From Staphylococcus simulans (GTDB lineage Bacteria > Bacillota > Bacilli > Staphylococcales > Staphylococcaceae): DNA of 64,000 nucleotides. Position numbers and translations under genes: made by a program. Positions 25,429 to 33,557 of the stretch are shown piece after piece (within the stretch, counting starts at the first letter, position 1; every line of letters starts with the position of its first letter). The stretch spans positions 59,927-123,926 of the forward strand of contig NZ_PPRU01000018.1 of the NCBI RefSeq assembly GCF_002902285.1. The letters run 5' to 3'. The notes under the pieces are model-generated. The model saw nothing but the letters and a program-made list of their open reading frames with translations. It was not told the origin of the DNA and made no database searches.

Positions 25429-26238
25429 ATGGAAAACTTGTTATATTTATATGCACTTGTTCCAGAAGCGGAACTAGAAAACCAAGACCTTCCTTCCCTA
25501 ACTGGTTTTGATGGTGAAGGCAGCTTATATACAGTTCCTGTTGATGATAAAATCACAGCAATTGTATGTGATTTAGATGGGAATGAATATTCAGAAGAAG
25601 TAATCGAAGATAAAATCGATAATGATATGGAATGGCTACAGAAGAAAGCTGTTCATCATCATGAAACGATTGAAACACTTTATCAAAACTTTACTTTAGT
25701 TCCATTGAAGTTCTGTACGATTTACAAAACAAAAGACAGTTTGAAATCAACAATTCAAGGTTATAGCGAAAAAATTACTGCCACTTTCAATTTCCTAGAA
25801 GATAAAGAAGAATGGACAGTTAAAATTTATACAAACGATAAGAAACTTCGCAAAGAAGTCAGCAAAAATAACAAAGCTGTTGAAGAAAAACGTGAAGAAA
25901 TCAAAGACTTGCCACGCGGCCGTCGTTTCTTTGCGGAAAAGAAAATTGACAGCATCGTTGATAAAGAGTTAGAAAATGAAAAAGACCGAGTCAGCGAAGA
26001 CTTACATCAAAACCTCAAAGCATTAGCTGTTGATTTCTCAATTAAAAAGAATTGGGGCAGAGATGTAACAGGTTTAGAAGAAGAAATGGTATATAACAGT
26101 GTCTATCTTGTACCTAATGAAAAGGTAAATGATTTTCTTGAAGTCATTGATGACACTAAAAATGAATTACCTGAAGAAGGATGGCATATAGAAGTCGCTG
26201 GACCTTGGCCTGCCTACCATTTTTCTAGCTTTAACTAA
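25429..26238 (+). CDS. gvpL: Gas vesicle assembly protein GvpF/GvpL family (second copy)
   Basis: This 269-aa protein has the same three-part layout as the first copy: opener NLLYLYALVPEAEL, the TLVPLKFCTIYKTKDSLKSTI motif in the first domain, a long charged helix region (about 145-205), and the terminal EVAGPWPAYHFSSF motif. Position between gvpG and gvpS corresponds to gvpL of B. megaterium. Spacing throughout is short, indicating one operon. Its GPWPAYHF end is closer to the family norm than the first copy's. Confidence 0.92.
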   Translation: MENLLYLYALVPEAELENQDLPSLTGFDGEGSLYTVPVDDKITAIVCDLDGNEYSEEVIEDKIDNDMEWLQKKAVHHHETIETLYQNFTLVPLKFCTIYKTKDSLKSTIQGYSEKITATFNFLEDKEEWTVKIYTNDKKLRKEVSKNNKAVEEKREEIKDLPRGRRFFAEKKIDSIVDKELENEKDRVSEDLHQNLKALAVDFSIKKNWGRDVTGLEEEMVYNSVYLVPNEKVNDFLEVIDDTKNELPEEGWHIEVAGPWPAYHFSSFN

Positions 26239-26255
26239 TATGGAGGTGGATAGAG

Positions 26256-26519
26256 ATGCCGTCGACAAGAGAAACTATAGAAAACAAAGAAGTCGGTCTC
26301 ATTGATATTTTAGATGTCATTCTCGATAAAGGTGTTGCGATCAGAGGAGATTTAATCATTTCGATTGCCAATATAGACTTAGTCTATTTAGACTTACGTG
26401 TTTTGATTTCTTCAGTAGAAACATTAGTACAGTCTTCTATGGGCAATCGTCGACATGATATTACTTCCGAAGCATTTGATGAACAAAGGAGGGAACTTCT
26501 AGATGCCACAGATGAATAA
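26256..26519 (+). CDS. gvpS: GvpA-like minor shell protein GvpS
   Basis: This 87-aa protein is a divergent member of the GvpA/J/M/S superfamily. Core residues GLIDILDVILDKGVAIRGDLI and IANIDLVYLDLRVLISSVE align with the GvpA helix-strand-strand-helix core, but the strands carry charges (RGD, D) absent in GvpA, as in other minor proteins thought to nucleate or cap vesicles. TGGAGGTGG precedes the ATG. It overlaps gvpK by 17 bases. Confidence 0.88.
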   Translation: MPSTRETIENKEVGLIDILDVILDKGVAIRGDLIISIANIDLVYLDLRVLISSVETLVQSSMGNRRHDITSEAFDEQRRELLDATDE

Positions 26520-26787
26520 TAATAGCTCACGTATCAACTTAGGCCAAGATAATGCAGAAGATGGATTAGCGCAATTAGTAATGACAGTAATTGAGTTATT
26601 GAGAAAAATTGTAGAACGCCATGCCATCAGACGTGTAGAAGGCGGAACACTGACTGACGAACAAATCGAAGAGTTAGGTGTTGCCTTAATGGATTTAGAA
26701 GAAAAAATGGAAGAACTGAAAGACGTATTTGGACTAGACGATGAAGATTTAAACATCGACTTAGGTCCTTTAGGAAGACTTATGTAA
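26503..26787 (+). CDS. gvpK: Gas vesicle protein GvpK
   Basis: This 94-aa protein is a short version of GvpK: INLGQDNAEDGLAQLVMTVIELLRK (read as NAEDGLAQLVMTVIELL), then ERHAIRRVEGGTLTDEQIEELG, and a final helix LMDLEEKMEELKDVFGL followed by LNIDLGPLGRLM. Needed for vesicle formation in tested systems. Its start codon lies within gvpS, with AAAGGAGGG 9 bases upstream, so translation is coupled. Confidence 0.92.
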   Translation: MPQMNNNSSRINLGQDNAEDGLAQLVMTVIELLRKIVERHAIRRVEGGTLTDEQIEELGVALMDLEEKMEELKDVFGLDDEDLNIDLGPLGRLM

Positions 26788-26827
26788 CAGTTCGTTATGA
26801 ATTTGATTAAGGGAGTGAGAATAAGTT

Positions 26828-27247
26828 ATGGCAAATGAACAACTGCCTCCTGCTTCAAACGGTTCTAGTAACTTAGTAGATGTATTAGAGAAAGTATTAG
26901 ATAAAGGTGTCGTAATCGCCGGAGATATCAGAGTCGGCATCGCAGATGTCGAATTATTGACCATCAAAATTCGTTTAATCGTAGCTTCAGTTGATAAGGC
27001 TAAAGAAATGGGCTTAGATTGGTGGGAAACAGATCCGTATCTCACATCTAGAGCTACAGACATGAAAATTGCAGAACAACAAAATGCTGAAGCTGAAAAC
27101 AAAGAACTACAAAAGAAAGTTGAAGCTTTAGAAAATAAACTCAACGAACAAAATGAAGCACCTTCAACAGAGAAGTCTACAGCTAAAAATGCTTCAACCA
27201 AAAAGGCATCCGATAAGCAATTAGATGGAGAGGATAAGGATGAGTAA
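26828..27247 (+). CDS. gvpJ: GvpA-like minor shell protein GvpJ
   Basis: This 139-aa protein has the GvpJ core at residues about 15-75: NLVDVLEKVLDKGVVIAGDI, then VGIADVELLTIKIRLIVASV and the diagnostic MGLDWWETDPYLT. This is followed by a charged coiled coil (about 85-115) and a Lys/Ser/Thr-rich tail. GvpJ belongs to the essential early complex at vesicle tips. The stop lies 8 bases inside gvpT. Confidence 0.93.
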   Translation: MANEQLPPASNGSSNLVDVLEKVLDKGVVIAGDIRVGIADVELLTIKIRLIVASVDKAKEMGLDWWETDPYLTSRATDMKIAEQQNAEAENKELQKKVEALENKLNEQNEAPSTEKSTAKNASTKKASDKQLDGEDKDE

Positions 27248-29375
27248 AAAATCTAGAAAAAAACAAAAAAAGAATCAAAAGCGTGAAATCAACTTAACCA
27301 AAACCATAGCTGGTGGATTAGTAGGGGCTTCTTTCGGTTATCTTACGGCTCCTAAGAGCCGTAAGAAAATCGTAAAAGAATTAAGTAAAATTGTATTAAA
27401 AGGGACTGCCAAAGAATTTGGTCATACAACTAAGAAAAAAATAAGCAGCTTAACACCTTCTCCTAACAATCCTTTCAAAAAAAAAGCACCCGACGAAGAA
27501 AAATCACACGACATTCAAGAAGATGAAGACAAAGAAGAAAACACAACAGTATTAGTCCAAGGTGAAGATGATCGAGAAAATGAAGAAAATCAAAACGATC
27601 AAGACAACGATGAAAATGACACTGATGAATCTGAAACAGAGGAAGTAGAAGATACAGAAGACAACGAAGAAACTGAAGAAGATGATTCAGCAGACGAAGA
27701 CAGCGATAAGCCTAAAGGTAAGAAGAAAAAGAAATTCTTCGATAGATTCAAATCGCATAAATCTGATAAAGAAGAGTCAGATGATGATGAAGACTCAGAA
27801 GATGAAGAGAACGATGAACAAGATAAAAAAGCATCAAAAAAATCTAAGTCAAAAGAAGATGACACATCGAAAGATGAAGACACTGATGAATCAGAAGAAA
27901 CTAGTGCGGATAAAAAAGCATCAAAAAAATCTGAGCCGGAAGATGAGACAGAATTAGTATCAGAAGATGACACATCAGAAGCAGATGAACCTGACGAATC
28001 AGAAGAAGAATCCGACGACGCAGCTGAAGAGTCCAAAGAAGACACTTCAAAAGACGAGGACGCATCAGAAGCAGATGAATCTGATCAATCAGAAGATAAA
28101 TCAGACGATGAGACTGAAGAGTCCGAAGACGAAGCTGAAGATTCTAAAGAAGACACTTCAAAAGACGAAGAAGCATCAGAAGAACCTGAAGGGGATGAAA
28201 AAACTACAAAAGCATCAGCCGGAAAAACTTCTGAAAAACCAGAATCAGAAGAAGAGTCTGAACCAGAATCAGAAGATGACACTTCAGAAACAGGTGAACC
28301 TGAGGAATCAGAAGAAGAATCAGAGGGTGAGACTGAAGAGTCTAAAGACGAAGCTGAAGATTCTAAAGAAGATACTTCAAAAGATGAGGACGAGTCAAAA
28401 GAATCTGAATCAGATGATGAGGTTGAAGAGTTAGAAGACGAAGCAAAAGATTCTAAAGAAGACACTTCAAAAGACGAAGAAGCATCAGAAGAACCTGAAG
28501 CGGATGAGAAAACATCAAAAGCATCAGCTGAAAGAACTTCTGAAAAATCCGAGCCAGAAGAAGAGTCTGAATCAAAATCAGATGATGAGACATCAGAAAC
28601 AGATGAATCTGATCAATCAGAAGAAGAATCAGACGATGAGGCTGAAGAGTCCAAAAATCAAGTTGAAGATTCTAAAGTTGATGACACTTCTGATGATAAA
28701 GATGAAGCTTCAGATGAGAAAAAAGAATCCGAAGAAGATAGTAAATCAGACGATGAGGAATCCAAAGACGAAGCTGAGGAAGATTCAACTGAATCAGATG
28801 AGTCTAAAAAAGCAGATAATGTAAAACCTGATTCTGAGGATTCAAAAGATGAAGAGTCTAATTCGAAAACAAAACAGCAGCCTAAGAAATCTACATCAAA
28901 TAAAAAAGCTAATGATTCTAAATCAGATGATCAATCTGATGAAGATGATGAAAGCGAAAAAAATGATAGTAAAGAAAAGGCAACGGGGGAATCTAAAAAC
29001 TCAAAGATGCCAACTGAACCTGAACAAACTAAAGATGAAGACAACGAGGAAGAGAAGGGTTCAAAAGAAAAAGACACTCAATTCAACCAAGTTGCCAGAG
29101 CAAAACTCAAAGGCTTGAAAACATCAACGGCAAGCCTGTTCAAAAAGGATGATAGTGATGACGAACAATCAGAAGAAATTGAAGAAAATGAAAGACAAGA
29201 AACTAAAACAAATCAACAAGATGAAAAAGAATCTGAAGAAAAACTTCAAGAAGAACAAGAAGAAACCTCTTCTAGGCAAAAAGAAAAAACACAGACCACT
29301 AAGAAGCAAGAAGAAACGTCTGAAGAAAAAGCTGGAACGTGGATAGAAAGTCATGATGACACAGGTGACAGATAA
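27240..29375 (+). CDS. gvpT: Giant acidic GvpT-like protein
   Basis: This 711-aa protein has a basic N-terminus (KSRKKQKKNQK), a glycine-zipper segment TKTIAGGLVGASFGYLTAPK (about 18-37) and a basic helical stretch (to about 75), the YtxH/GvpT head. From about residue 85 to the end it is nearly all Asp, Glu, Ser, Lys and Thr, with blocks such as KEDTSKDEEASEEPE repeated. Bacillus GvpT proteins share the head but are far shorter. The acidic part should be disordered and strongly negative. The frame opens at 27225, but GGAGAGG is 6 bases before the ATG at 27240. Function is inferred from position only. Confidence 0.75.
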   Translation: MSKKSRKKQKKNQKREINLTKTIAGGLVGASFGYLTAPKSRKKIVKELSKIVLKGTAKEFGHTTKKKISSLTPSPNNPFKKKAPDEEKSHDIQEDEDKEENTTVLVQGEDDRENEENQNDQDNDENDTDESETEEVEDTEDNEETEEDDSADEDSDKPKGKKKKKFFDRFKSHKSDKEESDDDEDSEDEENDEQDKKASKKSKSKEDDTSKDEDTDESEETSADKKASKKSEPEDETELVSEDDTSEADEPDESEEESDDAAEESKEDTSKDEDASEADESDQSEDKSDDETEESEDEAEDSKEDTSKDEEASEEPEGDEKTTKASAGKTSEKPESEEESEPESEDDTSETGEPEESEEESEGETEESKDEAEDSKEDTSKDEDESKESESDDEVEELEDEAKDSKEDTSKDEEASEEPEADEKTSKASAERTSEKSEPEEESESKSDDETSETDESDQSEEESDDEAEESKNQVEDSKVDDTSDDKDEASDEKKESEEDSKSDDEESKDEAEEDSTESDESKKADNVKPDSEDSKDEESNSKTKQQPKKSTSNKKANDSKSDDQSDEDDESEKNDSKEKATGESKNSKMPTEPEQTKDEDNEEEKGSKEKDTQFNQVARAKLKGLKTSTASLFKKDDSDDEQSEEIEENERQETKTNQQDEKESEEKLQEEQEETSSRQKEKTQTTKKQEETSEEKAGTWIESHDDTGDR
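28141..28758 (+). repeat. 309-bp near-identical tandem repeat inside gvpT
   Basis: The stretch starting ATTCTAAAGAAGACACTTCA at 28141 recurs at 28450, a period of 309 bp (103 codons). The first ~55 bases of each copy are identical, with divergence further on. Shorter copies of the same GACACTTCAAAAGACGA word occur near 28040 and 28370. The unit could expand or contract by recombination. Confidence 0.75.
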
Positions 29376-29396
29376 TTAAACGAGAGGAATGATATA

Positions 29397-29783
29397 ATGA
29401 GTAACAAACAAACATCTAAAGATGATATTCTTGAATCATTTGTAAAAGCCGCAAACGAAGACGACTTTACTCTAGATATTTCGTTATTAGTCGACGGTGC
29501 CATTGTGACTGGTACATTGATTTCAGCGAAAGAATACTTTAAAACATTAAGCAAATCATTTAAAGGCGGCAATGCAACGTCTAAACAATTTAGCGAAGAC
29601 TTAGATGAAGCTGGTGACTATGCCGCTGAAAGTGATAACGATGAAATCAATTATATTCACTTAAAAGATACAAGTATCTTTATCAGTGAGAATAAACCTA
29701 CACCTTCAAGTGGTAAGTTGATTTGGAGAGGTAAATTAAGCGAAGTAAACAGTTTCTTTTTAGGAAAAATTAAAAGTAATTAA
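29397..29783 (+). CDS. gvpU: Gas vesicle protein GvpU
   Basis: This 128-aa protein closes the gvp operon as in B. megaterium. Its core, FTLDISLLVDGAIVTGTLISAKEYF, starts near residue 23 and is a beta-rich domain; the C-terminus contains YIHLKDTSIFISENKPTP and LIWRGKLSEVNSFFLGKI. GvpU has been linked to clustering of vesicles in engineered systems. AGAGG precedes the ATG, and the gap to gvpT is 21 bases. A terminator follows at 29824. Confidence 0.88.
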   Translation: MSNKQTSKDDILESFVKAANEDDFTLDISLLVDGAIVTGTLISAKEYFKTLSKSFKGGNATSKQFSEDLDEAGDYAAESDNDEINYIHLKDTSIFISENKPTPSSGKLIWRGKLSEVNSFFLGKIKSN

Positions 29784-29823
29784 AACTTAATATAAGCACT
29801 GAATAAATAGTGTGATATAAAAC

Positions 29824-29864
29824 AAGGGGCCGTACTTATCAGCTGAAAGTACGGTCCTTTCTAT
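29824..29864 (+). terminator. Intrinsic terminator of the gvp operon
   Basis: AAGGGGCCGTACTT and AAGTACGGTCCTTT pair around a 9-base loop, with a short T-rich tail. Confidence 0.85.
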
Positions 29865-30020
29865 TGTTGTAAGCTATTTCTGTTTTACTTACAGGACTCC
29901 ATTGTTATGTGTACAACTTGTAAAAAGAGCTTTTAATTTGTGTAATACTTTTAATAATATCAAACATTGAGTGACATGTATGTGACAGTTTTATATAATA
30001 ATGTCAAGGAGTTGGTGACA

Positions 30021-30593
30021 GTGAAAGTAAAATACATCGACAAACGTCACTGGCGTCGTCTGATTGAAAGAGATTATACTGAAGTTAAGGTGAATAATAA
30101 TAAATTCAAAGGAATCATTGGCTTAATCACAATGAAGAAAGTAAAGGAACCTTTAAAAGTTTCTGTCGTCGGTAAAACCATGATAGTCGCAGATGATAAC
30201 TATCAATGGCTTCAAATTGTACCGGATAAGAAACGTTACAGTATAACAGTGATGCTAGATGAAAAAGGCAACCCACTTGAATATTATTTCGATATCAATA
30301 TTAAAAATATCACGCAAAAAGGTAAAGCACGCACAGTAGATTTATGCTTAGATGTTATTGTATTGCCTAATGGAGAATATGAGTTGGTTGACGAGGATGA
30401 TTTATTACGAGCATTAGAAACAAAACAAATTTCGAAGAAACAATATCACGAAGCATACATCATTGCACATCAGTTAATGATGAAGATTGATCATGATTTT
30501 CCAAGTATGCAAGAAAATATCATGTATTGCTATAATAAGATTAAACATAAGTATTTAAACGATAAACATACGACGCATCATCACCGAGGATAA
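30021..30593 (+). CDS. DUF402 domain protein
   Basis: This 190-aa protein contains a DUF402 domain (about 85-165): LEYYFDINIKNITQKGKARTVDLCLDVIVLPNGEYELVDEDDL spans the family's beta-barrel core with the conserved D-x-D pairs (cited here by position). DUF402 proteins include nucleoside-phosphate phosphatases and RNA-binding FAU-1-like proteins; which applies here is unknown. A basic C-terminal helix ends in THHHRG. The frame is open from 29967, but AAGGAG (30006-30011) sits 9 bases before the GTG at 30021 and a TATAAT lies at 29994, so the later start is preferred. Confidence 0.75.
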   Translation: MKVKYIDKRHWRRLIERDYTEVKVNNNKFKGIIGLITMKKVKEPLKVSVVGKTMIVADDNYQWLQIVPDKKRYSITVMLDEKGNPLEYYFDINIKNITQKGKARTVDLCLDVIVLPNGEYELVDEDDLLRALETKQISKKQYHEAYIIAHQLMMKIDHDFPSMQENIMYCYNKIKHKYLNDKHTTHHHRG

Positions 30594-30643
30594 CAGTCAG
30601 GAGAACCCAGCACACAGTGTGAAAGAGTGTTTGTATGAAAGGT

Positions 30644-30688
30644 ACCATGCTGTCGCTGTCATAAGACTGCCGCATGGTTTTTATTTCA
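30644..30688 (+). terminator. Terminator-like hairpin before the LysR gene
   Basis: ACCATGC (30644-30650) and GCATGGT (30672-30678) pair around a 21-base structured loop, followed by TTTTATTT. Confidence 0.65.
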
Positions 30689-30725
30689 TAGTAGAAAAGG
30701 ATTGAAGGAAGTAGGAGGATAAAAC

Positions 30726-31595
30726 GTGAAGATTGAGGATTACCGTTTGTTAATCACGTTAGATGAAACACGTACATTGCGTAAAGCAGCTGAAATTCTT
30801 TATATTTCTCAACCTGCTGTAACACAACGATTAAAGGCCATAGAAAGTGCCTTCGGCGTTGATATTTTTATTCGTACTAAGAAGCAGTTGATCACTACAA
30901 CTGAAGGTGCAATGGTTATTGAACATGCGCGCGACATGTTGAAGCGCGAGCGTTTATTTTTTGATAAAATGCAAGCACATATGGGCGAAGTAAATGGCAC
31001 TATCTCTATAGGGTGCTCTTCTTTAATCGGCCAAACTTTATTACCCCAAATACTTAGTCACTATAACGATCAATACCCCAATGTTGAAATTCAAGTAAAA
31101 GTAGGTTCTACTGATCATATAAAAGCGCATCATCGTGATTATCACGTGATGATTATCCGTGGAAGCAAGATTTTGAATTTGAACAATCAGCATTTGTTTA
31201 ATGATAAACATTATTTTATTTATCCTAAGGGTCAAAGAGATAAAGCACCAGAACTGCCGTTTATTGAGTTTCAAGCTGATCCGATTTATATTAACCAGAT
31301 TAAAGAATGGTATGGTCGTAATTTAGGACGTGATTATCATGCGATGATATCCGTAGACCAAGTTGCGACTTGTAAAGAAATGTTAGTCGGCGGTGTAGGT
31401 GTAACTGTATTACCAGAAATTATGGTAAAAGATTTAGACACAGAACGCTTTGACTTTGAGCAAGTTGATATAGAAACACATCCGTTAGTGCGTTCAACCT
31501 ATCTAAGTTACGATTCTAGTATGTTGCAATTGCCACAAGTGGAATCATTTGTAGAATTAGTCGTAAATGATATTGCGAAAGCTCCGCAGAATTAA
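30726..31595 (+). CDS. LysR-family transcriptional regulator
   Basis: This 289-aa LysR protein has an N-terminal winged helix (AAEILYISQPAVTQRLKAIESAFGVDIFIR within 17-46) and a periplasmic-binding-like effector domain (about 92-285). The effector cannot be named; it resembles the CysL/YofA branch. GTG start with AGGAGG 8 bases upstream. It precedes an MFS exporter on the same strand, separated by a terminator, which makes that gene a plausible target. Confidence 0.85.
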   Translation: MKIEDYRLLITLDETRTLRKAAEILYISQPAVTQRLKAIESAFGVDIFIRTKKQLITTTEGAMVIEHARDMLKRERLFFDKMQAHMGEVNGTISIGCSSLIGQTLLPQILSHYNDQYPNVEIQVKVGSTDHIKAHHRDYHVMIIRGSKILNLNNQHLFNDKHYFIYPKGQRDKAPELPFIEFQADPIYINQIKEWYGRNLGRDYHAMISVDQVATCKEMLVGGVGVTVLPEIMVKDLDTERFDFEQVDIETHPLVRSTYLSYDSSMLQLPQVESFVELVVNDIAKAPQN

Positions 31596-31608
31596 CTGAT
31601 GTGTAAAT

Positions 31609-31637
31609 AAGACATCCTAGCTAGGGTGTCTTTTTCT
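31609..31637 (+). terminator. Intrinsic terminator of the LysR gene
   Basis: AGACATCCTAG and CTAGGGTGTCT form a compact hairpin with one G-U pair, then TTTTTCTC. Confidence 0.8.
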
Positions 31638-31780
31638 CTTGTGTGAAGATTTCTATATAGAAACGCCGCTTTTTGAAATTATATGCTGTTTTAATGGAAA
31701 TCTTTGTACATCTATTCCAAAAGGTAAGAAAATTGATTAAACTAGAGATTATCTAAATAAGTTTTAAGAGAGGTTAGACT

Positions 31781-32977
31781 ATGTTTGCAGCGTTACTGCA
31801 CATTAAAAATTATAAATTATTCGTAGTTAATATGATGCTGGTCGGTATGGGGATTGCGATTACGATTCCTTATCTTGTTTTATTTGCGACAAATGAACTT
31901 GGTATGACAACTACTCAGTTCGGTGTCTTATTAGCACTAGCCGCAATCAGTCAGTTTACTGTTAATACCATTGTGGCACGTTTTTCTGACAGAGGGAATG
32001 TAAACCGTAAAGTCTTAATTATCGGTGCGCTGTTTATGGGCGCAATGAGTTTCGGTATTTACTTCTATGTTCATACAATCTGGCTGTATATTGCGTTATA
32101 TGCTTTGTTCCAAGGTTTGTTCGCACCTGCAATGCCTCAACTTTATGCTTCAGCTCGTGAATCTATTAATGCATCCTCTTCACGCGGTCGTGCAAAATTT
32201 GCTAATACAGTATTACGTTCTATGTTCTCGTTCGGATTCTTATTTGGTCCGTTAATCGGAGCTTTGTTAAATAAAAGTATGGGCTATGCCGGTTTGTTCG
32301 GCGGTACAGTAGTTATTTTATTATTTACACTGTTACTTCAAGTCTTCTTCTTTAAAGAAGTGAAAACAAATCGCCCAATTGAAGAAGGGACACATATCGA
32401 GCGTAAAGCCCCAAGTATGTTGACACACAAGAAGTTAATCGTACCATTTGTTGCATTTATCTTACTGCATATTGGACAGTGGATGTACACGCTTAATATG
32501 CCTCTATTTGTGACGAATTATCTTCATGAGAGTGAAGACTATGTCGGAGTGCTTGCGAGCTTGTGTGCAGGCTTAGAAGTGCCATTTATGATTATCCTAG
32601 GTGTTTTGTCTGCGAAACTTGAAACAAGAACCTTATTGATATTCGGCGCATTGTTTGGTGCACTCTTCTTCTTCAGTATCGGAGTGTTTGATAACATTTA
32701 TATGATGATGCTTGGACAAGTCTTTTTAGCAATGTTTTTAGCGGTATTATTAGGGATTGGTATCAGTTACTTCCAAGACATCCTGCCTGATTTCCCGGGT
32801 TATTCTTCAACACTCTTTGCGAATGCGCTTGTAATAGGTCAACTATGTGGGAATTTACTTGGCGGTGTGATGAGTCAAATCGTAGGATTAGGGAATGTAT
32901 TCTATGTATCCGCTGCTTCTTTAGCATTAGGAATGATTTTAATCTTCTTTACGAAAGAGCAGAAATTTATTGAATAA
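31781..32977 (+). CDS. MFS transporter, sugar-efflux (SetB)-like
   Basis: This 398-aa protein has twelve hydrophobic helices. The loop 2-3 region ARFSDRGNVNRKVLI and the PQLYASARESINAS segment resemble the SetA/SetB sugar-efflux branch of the major facilitator superfamily. Substrate is unproven. AGAGAGG precedes the ATG by about 7 bases. The DUF456 gene follows after 14 bases, so the two are cotranscribed, ending at the terminator at 33507. Confidence 0.75.
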   Translation: MFAALLHIKNYKLFVVNMMLVGMGIAITIPYLVLFATNELGMTTTQFGVLLALAAISQFTVNTIVARFSDRGNVNRKVLIIGALFMGAMSFGIYFYVHTIWLYIALYALFQGLFAPAMPQLYASARESINASSSRGRAKFANTVLRSMFSFGFLFGPLIGALLNKSMGYAGLFGGTVVILLFTLLLQVFFFKEVKTNRPIEEGTHIERKAPSMLTHKKLIVPFVAFILLHIGQWMYTLNMPLFVTNYLHESEDYVGVLASLCAGLEVPFMIILGVLSAKLETRTLLIFGALFGALFFFSIGVFDNIYMMMLGQVFLAMFLAVLLGIGISYFQDILPDFPGYSSTLFANALVIGQLCGNLLGGVMSQIVGLGNVFYVSAASLALGMILIFFTKEQKFIE

Positions 32978-32991
32978 GAAAGAGGTTTACC

Positions 32992-33480
32992 ATGCTAGCA
33001 ACAATTTTATGGCTATTGATTATTGCGTGTTTCGTTACCGCATTTATTGGTTTGATTAAACCTGTTATCCCATCAATGCCAATGATGTGGATTGGATTTT
33101 TAATTTATCAAATCGGTTTTCATAACGGAAAATTATCTTGGGTCTTTTATATCTCAATGATTATTTTAACAATCTTTATTTTTGTGGCTGATCTGATGAT
33201 GAGCCAATACTTCACTAGACGCTTTGGCGGTTCTAAAGCAGGGGAAATCACAGCTTTAATCGGTGTGATTGTCGGTTGTTTTGTTTTCCCGCCATTCGGT
33301 ATTATTTTAGTTCCGTTAATCGCAGTGTTTATTGTAGAAATGGTATTAAGACGTGACCCAATGACTGCACTTAAAGCCAGTTTTGGTTCAGTTGTCGGCT
33401 TTTTAGCAAGCACTGCAGCTCAAGCCATGGTCATGATCATTATGGTCATTTGGTTCTTCTTAGCAATTTTAATTAACTAA
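32992..33480 (+). CDS. DUF456 membrane protein
   Basis: This 162-aa protein has four to five hydrophobic helices separated by short glycine-rich turns (RRFGGSKAGEITALIGVIVG) and matches the DUF456 family, small membrane proteins of unknown role that contain glycine-zipper-like repeats. It is second in the unit with the MFS transporter. GAAAGAGG lies 8 bases ahead of the ATG. Confidence 0.8.
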   Translation: MLATILWLLIIACFVTAFIGLIKPVIPSMPMMWIGFLIYQIGFHNGKLSWVFYISMIILTIFIFVADLMMSQYFTRRFGGSKAGEITALIGVIVGCFVFPPFGIILVPLIAVFIVEMVLRRDPMTALKASFGSVVGFLASTAAQAMVMIIMVIWFFLAILIN

Positions 33481-33505
33481 ATTATTGAGAAATAGTGCAA
33501 ACACT

Positions 33506-33552
33506 AACAGCCTCAAAAGCAAAGATAATCCTGCTTTTGAGGCTGTTTTTTA
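33506..33552 (+). terminator. Intrinsic terminator, bidirectional
   Basis: ACAGCCTCAAAAGCA and TGCTTTTGAGGCTGT pair perfectly over 10 bases, with TTTTTT after it. It serves the DUF456 unit and may also end the minus-strand DUF1129 gene. Confidence 0.92.
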
Positions 33553-33557
33553 ATTTA

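Noticed and set aside
27900..28760. CRISPR-like repeat array
   Set aside because: The repeats lie in one open reading frame, have no unique spacers and keep codon phase.
27682..29346. Several long alternative-frame ORFs (Lys/Asn/Gln-rich on plus, Ser-rich on minus)
   Set aside because: They are by-products of the repetitive GAN/TCN codons of the acidic gvpT gene and lack ribosome binding sites.
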